From contig CALPGA020000005.1 of NCBI GenBank assembly GCA_943322985.2, positions 1 to 64,000 of the forward strand: a DNA stretch of 64,000 nucleotides, in the 5' to 3' direction. Of this stretch, positions 1-8,900 are shown piece after piece. The notes beneath the pieces are model-generated. The model was not told the origin of the DNA. It made no database searches and was given only the letters and a program-made list of their open reading frames with translations. Both the position numbers and the translations under genes were made by a program. The DNA is from Candidatus Finniella inopinata (GTDB lineage Bacteria > Pseudomonadota > Alphaproteobacteria > Paracaedibacterales > CAITNM01). How positions within the stretch are numbered: position 1 is the stretch's first letter; each line of letters opens with the position of its first letter.

Positions 1-2
1 AC

Positions 3-137
3 AAATGGCGTTGGAGAGTTGAAGCTTTCTTCGGGAAAATCAAAGAAAATAGAAGGATTGCGTTACGTGTTGATAAGCTTGACGTTACTTTCAATTCTTT
101 CATAGCGCTCGCTTTGATCAAAAATCTAGTTTGTTAA
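3..137 (+). mobile_element. IS5-like transposase, C-terminal fragment (cut by window edge)
   Basis: Frame 3 is open from the first base and ends at a TAA at 135-137, giving 44 residues. It reads KWRWRVEAFFGKIKENRR, then IALRVDKLDVTFNSFIALA. The W/R-x-VE-xFF-x(K/R)-K-x-x-RRIA-R-DKL pattern followed by a hydrophobic helix is the usual C-terminus of IS5-group DDE transposases, including the catalytic Glu region. The rest lies outside the window, so I cannot tell whether the element is intact. The neighbouring small minus-strand gene overlaps its last 20 bases. Family membership is recognised from the motif only. Confidence 0.65.
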
Positions 138-387
138 CAGTTCCTAATGTTTCTTTCATTATTTGAAAAGAGTTTACCAATTCTCTAGCCATTATAGCTC
201 TTGTGCCATCGTCACTTGCACTTAAGGCATTTTCTGCTATTCGTATAAAATTGTGAACATGCATGACTCTTTGCATCACTCTAAAATGTGCGTCCTCTGT
301 ATTTATTTCGCTTGATGCGGGCTCAACGTTGAAAGCGTGCATACTGTTTAGTAATATACTGCACACTATAGTTGGTTTTTTAAACAT
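118..387 (-). CDS. Small exported protein of unknown function
   Basis: An 89-residue protein that I do not recognise. It begins with two lysines and a short hydrophobic stretch (TIVCSILLNSMHA), which looks like a Sec signal peptide with cleavage near residue 18. The mature part is predicted helical, with two HV/HN clusters. The start is supported by a strong Shine-Dalgarno (AAGGTG) about 5 bases before the ATG. It converges on the transposase tail and overlaps it by 20 bp, so it may be IS-adjacent accessory DNA. The 153-bp gap upstream, shared with ettA, is very AT-rich and must hold divergent promoters; I see no clear consensus there. Confidence 0.55.
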   Translation of the reverse strand: MFKKPTIVCSILLNSMHAFNVEPASSEINTEDAHFRVMQRVMHVHNFIRIAENALSASDDGTRAIMARELVNSFQIMKETLGTVNKLDF

Positions 388-540
388 AAATCACCTTTTA
401 TATTCAATAAAATAGTTGTTATTATTTTAATTTGGTGATTAATATTTATATTTCAATAGTATAGATTTATTAATTTGTGAAATCTTGAATAAATCCAGCA
501 TTTGCGCCAATATGGCTCAAAATAAAAAGGTATTTTAAAA

Positions 541-2217
541 ATGTCGTATCAATATATTTATGTAATGAAATCTTTGTCTAAAAGCTACCCAGGTGGTAAG
601 CAGGTGCTAAAAGATGTTTGGCTTTCATTTTTCCCTGGTGCCAAAATTGGTATCATTGGGCCCAATGGCTCTGGTAAAACAACTCTTCTAAAAATTATGG
701 CGCAGCTAGATAAAGACTATCAAGGCGAAGCGTGGGCTGCCGATGGCGTAAAAATTGGTTATTTACCGCAGGAACCTCAGCTTGATAATAACTTGGATGT
801 TCTGGCTAACATAAAAGATGGCCTTGGTGAAGTAACTGAGTTGATGAAGGAATACGAAGAAATCAACATGAAATTTGCAGAACCCATGGATGATGACGCA
901 ATGAATACATTGCTTGCACGCCAAGGTGAATTGCAAGATCGAATCGATACGCTAGATGCCTGGGATTTAGATCGTCAAATTGAAATTGCGATGGATGCTT
1001 TGCGTTGTCCACCAAGTGATGCTCGTGTTGATAAGCTTTCCGGTGGAGAAAAGCGTCGTATTGCATTGTGCAGATTGCTGCTTCAAAAACCAGATTTGTT
1101 ACTTTTAGACGAGCCTACTAACCACTTAGATGCAGAAAGTGTCGCATGGCTTGATCGCCACTTGCAGGAATACAAGGGGACCGTGGTGCTTATTACCCAT
1201 GATCGCTATTTCCTTGATAACGTGGTGGGCTGGATTCTTGAACTTGACCGAGGGCAGGGCATTCCGTACGAAGGCAACTATTCAAATTGGCTTGAACAAA
1301 AGCAAAAGCGATTGCTAGTTGAGCAAAAACAAGAAACATCACGCCAAAAAGAACTTGAACGAGAATTAGAATGGATTCGCCAATCCCCCAAAGCGCGTCA
1401 GGCGAAAAGCAAGGCGCGTATTAGTTCTTACGAAGAATTATTGGCACAGGATTATGACCGTGGTACAGGTGATGGATCAATTAGCATTCCACCGGGGCCA
1501 CGTTTAGGCGATTTGGTTATTGAAGCAAACTCCCTTAGCAAAGGTTTTGGTGATAGATTATTAATTGAAAATTTGAATTTCAACTTACCAAAGGGTGGCA
1601 TTGTAGGCGTTATTGGGCCAAACGGCGCCGGTAAAACGACTCTATTCCGTATGTTGACGAATCAGGAAAAGCCTGATCAAGGCGAAATGAGAATTGGTGA
1701 CACGGTTGTAATGGGTTACGTGGATCAATCTCGTGACACGCTAGATGCGAACAAAAGCGTTTGGGAAGAAATTTCCAATGGCCATGACGAAGTTGAACTA
1801 GGTAAACGTAAAATGCCTAGCCGTGCCTATTGCGGCTTGTTCAATTTTAAAGGGGCTGATCAACAGAAAAAAGTCGGGCAGCTTTCCGGTGGTGAACGCA
1901 ACCGTGTGCACTTAGCAAAAATGCTAAAAAGCGGCGCGAACGTATTGCTACTAGACGAACCTACCAACGATCTAGACGTTGAAACTCTGCGTTCCCTAGA
2001 AGAAGGTCTGCTTAACTTCGCAGGTTGCGCAATTGTGATTACCCATGATCGTTTCTTCCTTGACCGAATTGCCACGCATATTTTGGCTTTCGAAGGCGAT
2101 AGCCAAGCGGTTTGGTTTGAAGGAAACTATCAGTCATATGAAGAAGATCGTCATCGCCGTTTAGGTACTGATGCTGATCAACCAACGCGCATAAAGTATA
2201 AACCTTTGGCACGGTAG
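541..2217 (+). CDS. ettA: ABC-F ribosome-associated ATPase EttA
   Basis: Energy-dependent translational throttle protein, which binds the ribosomal E site and couples translation to the ATP/ADP ratio. At 558 residues it matches the family length (E. coli EttA is 555). There are two ABC domains. The first has Walker A GPNGSGKT near residue 40, signature LSGGEKRR near 165 and Walker [13 protein letters not shown] near 187. The second has GPNGAGKT near 360, LSGGERNR near 448 and [11 protein letters not shown] near 473. A charged linker rich in K, R and E (about residues 250-310) separates them. There are no membrane segments, as expected for ABC-F. A weak AAGG lies 10-14 bases before the ATG. 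Carbonic anhydrase follows after 18 bp and is probably cotranscribed. Confidence 0.95.
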   Translation: MSYQYIYVMKSLSKSYPGGKQVLKDVWLSFFPGAKIGIIGPNGSGKTTLLKIMAQLDKDYQGEAWAADGVKIGYLPQEPQLDNNLDVLANIKDGLGEVTELMKEYEEINMKFAEPMDDDAMNTLLARQGELQDRIDTLDAWDLDRQIEIAMDALRCPPSDARVDKLSGGEKRRIALCRLLLQKPDLLLLDEPTNHLDAESVAWLDRHLQEYKGTVVLITHDRYFLDNVVGWILELDRGQGIPYEGNYSNWLEQKQKRLLVEQKQETSRQKELERELEWIRQSPKARQAKSKARISSYEELLAQDYDRGTGDGSISIPPGPRLGDLVIEANSLSKGFGDRLLIENLNFNLPKGGIVGVIGPNGAGKTTLFRMLTNQEKPDQGEMRIGDTVVMGYVDQSRDTLDANKSVWEEISNGHDEVELGKRKMPSRAYCGLFNFKGADQQKKVGQLSGGERNRVHLAKMLKSGANVLLLDEPTNDLDVETLRSLEEGLLNFAGCAIVITHDRFFLDRIATHILAFEGDSQAVWFEGNYQSYEEDRHRRLGTDADQPTRIKYKPLAR

Positions 2218-2235
2218 AAGAGATAGGTTTCAAAG

Positions 2236-2859
2236 ATGGAAAAAAGCCTAAATAAAATTCTTAAAGGGTATGAATCCTTCAGGGATAAATACGCCCACGG
2301 TGATACATCTGTTATGCAATATCTTTCAAAGTACGGGCAAAAACCGGAAATGATGATTATTGCCTGTTGTGATTCGCGGGTTGATCCAGCGTTGATTTTG
2401 CAATGTGATCCGGGTGATTTATTCATAGTGCGTAACGTTGCGAACATTGTCCCACCTTATGAAAAGGACGAAATGCACCATGGCACCAGCGCAGCATTAG
2501 AATTTGGCGTAAGCTTTTTAAAAGTGAAGCATTTGGTTTTATTGGGGCATAGTCAATGTGGTGGCATTAAAGCGCTACTAAGCACTTGTGAATCTAGCCA
2601 AAATGACTTTATAACAAACTGGGTTTCGCTTATTAAAACTGAAGATTCTAGCACGCTTGATGCAGATGAATATGCAAAGTTAGCTTTAAAAAAATCTTAT
2701 CAAAATTGCATGACTTTTCCTTGGATTAAAGAAAAAGTGGCGAAGAAAGAACTGATTGTTCATTTGTGGTTTTTTGACATAAAAATGGGGCAAATTTTTG
2801 CCCATTCTGATGCAAGTGACTCCTATGAACCGTTGGTTGTTAATACATGCCACCGTTGA
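2236..2859 (+). CDS. can: Beta-class carbonic anhydrase
   Basis: Zinc enzyme that interconverts CO2 and bicarbonate; bicarbonate feeds biotin carboxylase (accC is in this window) and other carboxylations. It has 207 residues, a normal length for the bacterial beta class. Zinc ligands are visible as C45 with the D46/R48 dyad in CCDSRVD, and H105 and C108 in HSQCGG. The sequence ends with the family-typical strand region. There is no signal peptide, so it is cytoplasmic. It lies 18 bp behind ettA on the same strand and its last 20 bases overlap the convergent reductase gene. Confidence 0.94.
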   Translation: MEKSLNKILKGYESFRDKYAHGDTSVMQYLSKYGQKPEMMIIACCDSRVDPALILQCDPGDLFIVRNVANIVPPYEKDEMHHGTSAALEFGVSFLKVKHLVLLGHSQCGGIKALLSTCESSQNDFITNWVSLIKTEDSSTLDADEYAKLALKKSYQNCMTFPWIKEKVAKKELIVHLWFFDIKMGQIFAHSDASDSYEPLVVNTCHR

Positions 2860-3553
2860 TGTGCAGGGTTGTGCCCGTTATATAACTTGCTTTGTCACTT
2901 AAAAGAAAAGCAACGCTATCTGCAATTTCTTCAGGTTTGGCTAAACGTTTGGCAGGAATTGTTTCAACTATTTGTGAAAGCACCGATTCATTCATTGCTG
3001 AAACCATGTCAGTTTCAGTGTACCCAGGTGCAATGGCATTCACTGTAATATTTTTATTAGCATTTTCTAAAGCTAGGGCTTTGACAAAACCTATTAGCCC
3101 CGACTTTGCAGCGCAATAGTTTGTTTGGCCAATTTGCCCTTTTAAAGCATTCACAGATGTTACATAAACCAATCTACCAAAGCTGCGCTCTCGCATGCCT
3201 TGAATTAACGGATGCGTAACTTGAAAGCATGATAAAAGGTTAGTTTGCAAAACATTTTGCCAACGCTCTAATGTCATTTTATGAAAAAAGCCATCATTGG
3301 TAATGCCAGCATTGTGCACTAAGCAATCAATGGGTCCATGATTTTTAAGTATCTCTTGGATTTTTTGTTCAGTAATTTCAGGATTTGCTAAATCAAAGCT
3401 GTAAAAGGGAATATCGTATTTTTTTGAAAATGCCGCAGCTTGTTCGTGGTTTGCATTGTATGAACCAATAACTTTATACCCCAGTTCTTTTAAACATATG
3501 CAAATGGCGGCGCCTATGCCTCGATTGCCTCCGGTTACTAATACACTGCGCAT
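2840..3553 (-). CDS. Short-chain reductase, acetoacetyl-CoA reductase (PhaB)/FabG type
   Basis: NADPH-dependent 3-oxoacyl reductase of the SDR family, 237 residues. The Rossmann motif VTGGNRGIG is at residues 6-14, NNAG-type sequence HNAGITNDGFF is near 80, and the catalytic Ser, Tyr and Lys sit in TSVNALKGQIGQTNYCAAK. The C-terminus is typical (TGTTLHINGGMY). The segment GQTNYxAAK and the SVNxxKGQ context are closer to PhaB-type acetoacetyl-CoA reductases than to classical FabG, but either role is possible. I chose the ATG at 3553 because it sits directly before the Rossmann strand; the longer frame upstream adds 42 atypical residues and would overlap lptD. Confidence 0.88.
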   Translation of the reverse strand: MRSVLVTGGNRGIGAAICICLKELGYKVIGSYNANHEQAAAFSKKYDIPFYSFDLANPEITEQKIQEILKNHGPIDCLVHNAGITNDGFFHKMTLERWQNVLQTNLLSCFQVTHPLIQGMRERSFGRLVYVTSVNALKGQIGQTNYCAAKSGLIGFVKALALENANKNITVNAIAPGYTETDMVSAMNESVLSQIVETIPAKRLAKPEEIADSVAFLLSDKASYITGTTLHINGGMY

Positions 3554-3637
3554 ATGATAAACTTTTATTAAATTTTTATAATTCAGTATAAAGAAAATAG
3601 AATGAATTGCAAAGAATACTTGAAAAGGCCATAGGCA

Positions 3638-5905
3638 ATGGTTAAAAAACTTGGCACTATAACAATAAAAAAAGTGCAAAAATTCTTGTTTTTTAGATTA
3701 CTGATATTGTTTTTTGTATCGTGCTCATGCTTGGGGGCTGCACAGCCTTTGTATTTGCGTGGTGATGACGCTACTTGGAATCAAAAAACCTATGACCTGT
3801 GGGTTAAAGGACATGTTTCAGTGGTGCAGCATTTGGATGATGGCACTCAAAGGCGTTTAAACTGCGATGCGCTGCACTACAATCGGCTAACGGATAAAAT
3901 TACAGCTTATGGTGCTGTTGAATTAACCGAACCTAATGGCGACGTGTTAACCGCTGATCACTTAGAATTAGATTCTCATTTTAATACAGGTTTTCTAGAA
4001 GGTATGCATGTCTTTACGCAAGATGCCGCGCGCCTAAATGCAAAGTCTGCTACCCGAAAAGAAGGCAATTCCACTGTTTTTTTAGATGCAGATTATTCGC
4101 CCTGTAAGCAATGCACAGATGGTTCCGTAACTTGGAAGCTTGAAGCGGAAAGTGTTGAACATGACCAAGCCGAAAAGCTTATAAAATATCGTCAAGTTTT
4201 TCTTGTGTTTAAAGGCGTGAAGATTTTCTATATGCCCTATTTTTCCCACCCCGATCCATCGGTTAAACAAAAAGATGGATTGTTGTCACCAGCATTTGGC
4301 ATGAGCAAAGACCTTGGTTTTTCAATGACATTACCTTATTTGTTTACGGCAAAAAATCAAGATCTAACGATCACGCCTATGATTATGGCGAAACAAAATC
4401 CTTTGCTGGCAACGGAATACCGTCGACGCTTTAGAGATGGTGAGCTGTCACTTGGTGGTAGCTACACACGAATGCGTCACAATGAGAAAAAAAAGAATGC
4501 ATACACAACTATTCCAAAAAAGAGCCGATGGAATGTCTCAGGAGCAATGCTTTGGCACATGACCGACCGTAATCGTTTGAGTGTGGATTTAAACCGAGCA
4601 AGCGATACAACATATTTATCTAGATACAGGCTGAATAAGCAATCCAGTACATTTAGTCGTTCAAAAAACTTAACATCTACTGTTAATTTTGAGCACTTTG
4701 GCAATAGTGGTTATGGAACGGTAAAAACTCAAGCATTTCAGACAGATACGCCAAAAACAACACCGGTTGTTTTACCTCATGCTCGCTATCGTTATCAAAC
4801 AGAACAATTTTCTAACGGCAGTCATTTAGTTTGGGATTCAAGCTTCTTAAGCATTTTAAGAAAACGCCCCATTCTTACGCAAACAGGAAAGCAAACCTAC
4901 CGTGCATCAAGTGGCGTGACATGGAACCTACCTTACACCACATCAAATGGTCATCTTTTTAAAACCTCTCTTTCAACCCGTGGCGATGCGTACATGTCGC
5001 AGCATTATAACCCTGATCAACCTGTAGTTGAAAAACAGCATAAGTACGATAATCACGTTGAAAGCAGGTTGTTCCCGCAGGCGGCTGTTGATTGGCGATA
5101 TCCACTATTATCAACCTATGACCGTATCGATTGGATTTTAGAACCTCGGGGGTTAGTAGCATTAGCACCGCAAAATTTAAACCGTAAGCGTTTGCCCAAT
5201 GAAGACTCAAGAGTATTTACCCTTGATGACACATCTATTTTTCTGCCAAATCGCTTTGATGGTATCGATTTAGTTGATGCTGGTCAGCGTGGGGTTTTAG
5301 GTGTAGATAATCACATGCGTTGGGGGCAACAGCAGCGTGCATCTATTTTTATGGGGCAAAGTTACCGTTTTGATCACAAAGCCGTAGTTGGCAAGAATCA
5401 GGGGGAAGGACGCCTTGCGTCAGATTACATTTCAAGAGTGCTCTATCAACCTAATGAATGGTGGGTTATTTTCATGCGTGGCGCGTTTATGCGAAACAAC
5501 ATGAAACCTCGATATAACGAATGGGGATCTAGCTTTGGTAAGCCTATGCTTAAATTAGACGCATCATATGTGCATGCAAAACGTGGATTGAATGATTCAA
5601 CGTCAATGATTTCTCAAGTCAACTGGCAGCTAAGCTCTGAAATCAATGAAAATTGGAAAGTTTCTGTTGCGCAAATTCGCAACCTAAAACGTTTTCAAAA
5701 GGGCGTGTTAGCTACGTTTGCAGGACTAACCTATCAAGATGATTGTTTTGAAACGAAATTCAGCGTGTTTAGAAGCCATTATCGAGACCGTGATTTAAAG
5801 CCAGACATGGGATTCTTTTTACAATTTAGCTTGAAGAACTTGGGAAGCTTCACGCCAACTTCTGCGCCTACGTATCCGGGGTCTTTGTTAACGAATTTGC
5901 GGTAG
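3638..5905 (+). CDS. lptD: LPS assembly outer-membrane protein LptD
   Basis: Outer-membrane barrel that, with LptE, inserts lipopolysaccharide in the outer leaflet. It has 755 residues with an N-terminal signal sequence (hydrophobic LFFRLLILFFVSCSCLGA, residues about 17-35). The OstA/LptA-like periplasmic domain follows (about 40-150: DALHYNRLTDKITAYG, LTADHLELD). The cysteine pair CKQC comes next, and then a long beta-barrel with alternating aromatic strands to the C-terminus. YMPYFSHPDPSVKQKDGLLSP is the conserved LptD junction. It shows that the organism makes a Gram-negative LPS-type outer membrane. It is divergent from the reductase gene, with 84 bp between the two starts. Confidence 0.94.
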   Translation: MVKKLGTITIKKVQKFLFFRLLILFFVSCSCLGAAQPLYLRGDDATWNQKTYDLWVKGHVSVVQHLDDGTQRRLNCDALHYNRLTDKITAYGAVELTEPNGDVLTADHLELDSHFNTGFLEGMHVFTQDAARLNAKSATRKEGNSTVFLDADYSPCKQCTDGSVTWKLEAESVEHDQAEKLIKYRQVFLVFKGVKIFYMPYFSHPDPSVKQKDGLLSPAFGMSKDLGFSMTLPYLFTAKNQDLTITPMIMAKQNPLLATEYRRRFRDGELSLGGSYTRMRHNEKKKNAYTTIPKKSRWNVSGAMLWHMTDRNRLSVDLNRASDTTYLSRYRLNKQSSTFSRSKNLTSTVNFEHFGNSGYGTVKTQAFQTDTPKTTPVVLPHARYRYQTEQFSNGSHLVWDSSFLSILRKRPILTQTGKQTYRASSGVTWNLPYTTSNGHLFKTSLSTRGDAYMSQHYNPDQPVVEKQHKYDNHVESRLFPQAAVDWRYPLLSTYDRIDWILEPRGLVALAPQNLNRKRLPNEDSRVFTLDDTSIFLPNRFDGIDLVDAGQRGVLGVDNHMRWGQQQRASIFMGQSYRFDHKAVVGKNQGEGRLASDYISRVLYQPNEWWVIFMRGAFMRNNMKPRYNEWGSSFGKPMLKLDASYVHAKRGLNDSTSMISQVNWQLSSEINENWKVSVAQIRNLKRFQKGVLATFAGLTYQDDCFETKFSVFRSHYRDRDLKPDMGFFLQFSLKNLGSFTPTSAPTYPGSLLTNLR

Positions 5906-5995
5906 TTAAGTTTTTTATCTACGTGCTAATAATTTTATTGCTTCTACACATTTTTTACTGTATTTATTCTTTAAATTCATAATTTGTATCGTTCT

Positions 5996-8900
5996 ATGCG
6001 TAAAATTTTAAATATTGTCGTTCTTTTTTCCTTTATTTCGCAACAACTTGCCTGGGCTGCTCCACTTCCCTGGAATCCTGATTTTGAAAGCGCAAGCGTA
6101 TTGCCATACCACGTTGATGCATATGGACGTTCCTGGGTTTTGTTATCTAAAAAAAACTATAATGATCCAGATTATGGGGCACATTCTTGGGGAGATTTTG
6201 GCGGAAAAGTAGAAGATGGAGAAAGCGCTATTACGGCTGCTGAACGCGAATTAGCTGAAGAAACAGCAGGCCAGATAACTGCTTCACAAGAAGAATTAAT
6301 GGCAGGCCCTTACCACCAATTTGACATGAAAAATTCTCCTTTCGGTGATAATGGTGTTCGCCGACATACAATTTTTTTCAAAAAAATGCCAGAAATGTTT
6401 AGTCTAAAAATTGAAGAAGGTGCAGACCGAGGCCCATCGTCTGATGGTAGCCATGAAGTATCACAATACCAATGGGTTTTAGCAAAAGACTTGCTAGAAA
6501 TGACTATCCCTGGAATATTTGGCCGTGTGCTTGGATTATACACCCCAGATGCACTTAGGGTTGACCCTAATTATCGCGACAATAAAAATGAATGCTTCAG
6601 CGTTCCCTTTTTTGTGTTACTTCAGCAAGCAGCTGTGAAAAGATTTCTACTGAAAGAAGAAGGTTCACAAACATTTTCGCAAATTGCTTTTAGCAAATTA
6701 GGGTTTCAAGATTGGCGATTGGTACATAGTGGGCTGTTAAGTGAACCAGTAAATGAGTTAGAAGCAAGGCTAAGACAACAGCAATTAGAACAGACTTTAC
6801 ATTTTGATCCTGAGTCTATTAGTGAAGAAGTTGAATTGCTAAGTACTGAAAGATCTACCGGACAAAAATGGACAAAAAATAATGGTAAGTGGGAGCCCAC
6901 AGAAAAAGAAACTGAAAATAACCAAGACGCTACTGATTCACCTGTGCAAATACGTTTGTTTCACGGCCATACAAACAACCTTTATTACCACCAGTTGCCT
7001 GATTCTCCAAATTCCTGGCATGAAGAAACAGAGAATGAAGACGTTCATAAATTAATGAACCAATACACTTTGCGTTCTAGGATGCTGAAGGAAATGAAAT
7101 TGCAATCTATAGCAGTTGCAAAATCAAATAATACGTCAAATGAATTTTCTAATTTTCAAATCATGACTGATTCACAATTGCGCTATTTGTTTGAAGATAG
7201 TCCTGTTGATCTGACTGATACTGCTGCAGTTTTAGAAGCTTACAAAACTAAAGTGAAATCAATGCATTCATATACAACAGCTATTGATACGATTACTCAT
7301 CCAAGCTTTGTAGCAGCCGTAGACGCTGTGTTAAAAGAAGAACGCGCACATCCTGAAATGTTTACCGCCTATCATGGTTGTACGGCAGAAATTCATTTCT
7401 TAAATACGGTATATTCAGCATTAAGTGAAGCTCTTGGACTGCCCAAACGAGCTGTTCATTGGCGGTTATTTGACAGTGTTGCACGTCATTATGCCAATGT
7501 AAGTTCCGCTTTTTCTGACACTGCTCAGTCAGGAATACAAGCTTCCAAATTTGTAAATTATTATGAAGTGCTTGTTGCCGCAAACGCTGCTCTTACAGGA
7601 AATCCAGAACATGATGGATGCCGTACACTAACCTATTGGAAGAGAGGTTATTCTGAAACTCCTCTTGATCTAAAACACGTACTTGGTGATGTGCTAACAG
7701 GAATAGGAATAAAATCAGACCAGACAGCCTCTTTGGTCAGATCACTTTATGCTTTGTACGAAAGTTTATATTTTGTAGAGGACCCCGAATCATCAACTGT
7801 CGTAGATTCTTCGGGTTCTTCTACTGCCATTACGGTTGATGCATCAAGTTCTGCTGCAGAAACACCAAAACGCCGGGTTGGGATTTTACGACAAATATTC
7901 GTAACGCCAGAATCTGTTGAGGAACAATTAGCTCTTTCAGGGTGGTTCTTTAATCATCCACTTGCTTTTGATGATAGACAACTACCAGATGGTTCAATTA
8001 TTAGCATTTATGCCAACCTAGAAGAAGGCTCAGACGCTTGGATGAGGGCATTGCCTAACGCTTTACGATTCATGGCCCACATCCGCGCTGGTCATAGTGC
8101 TGACATGGAACGCAATATCAAAGCCTACCATGCACAAGTCCCAGATGGGCTACGTCCATTTGGTTTACTGGGTCACGAAGTTCGTTTGTTTGCAGGCCAA
8201 GATCCTACCTTGGTAAAAACCCATTTTTATCCAACAAGCGAGAAGGATTCTACCCGAGAAGAAGAAGCTAAGATTGCCTCTTCTGCTATCATCAGAAACG
8301 CGTTGCCTGGAACTGAATTACCCATAAGGTCATTCCATGATTTCTACACCACCTATCAACTTTTACAACAAATTATCAAGAATCAACTTGGTATAAGAGT
8401 AGCCCATGCTCCTGTTTCTCTTGAACAATTTAAAGCGGCGGTTGCTCAAGGTGACCGAGAAACGATGGAAGTATACTTGCAAGACTCTTCCGTGCATACT
8501 TTGCTATTTGAAGAAACTGATATTATTACAGGCCAAATAAGAAAATTTACGCTGCCCGATTATATGGCTATGGTTGCCATGCGCCACAATATGGCTGCTA
8601 ACACAATTGGAGCGGCTGCTAAAAAACATAATCTTATTTCTGAACAAAATATTGATTTTACCCAAACGCCTTATGCTTTATGGGCGATATTGCAAGAAGG
8701 TGGACTAAATTTGCAACAGCTTGGTTGGGACGGAAGTCTTGCAACTGCGCTACGTTTTGCACATGTTGATAGTAATAACGATGACCCAATGCTTTCTACT
8801 GGTGTTGCTAAGGAAAGCCATTTTTCTGGAACATTTCTTGAATTAACTATCGCAGATCTAATGCATCGGCCACTAACGCTAGATATGACTAACTTTATAC

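Noticed and set aside
3554-3679. Longer reductase start giving 42 extra residues
   Set aside because: The extension is hydrophobic, unlike SDR proteins, and overlaps the lptD start; the ATG at 3553 sits right before the Rossmann strand.
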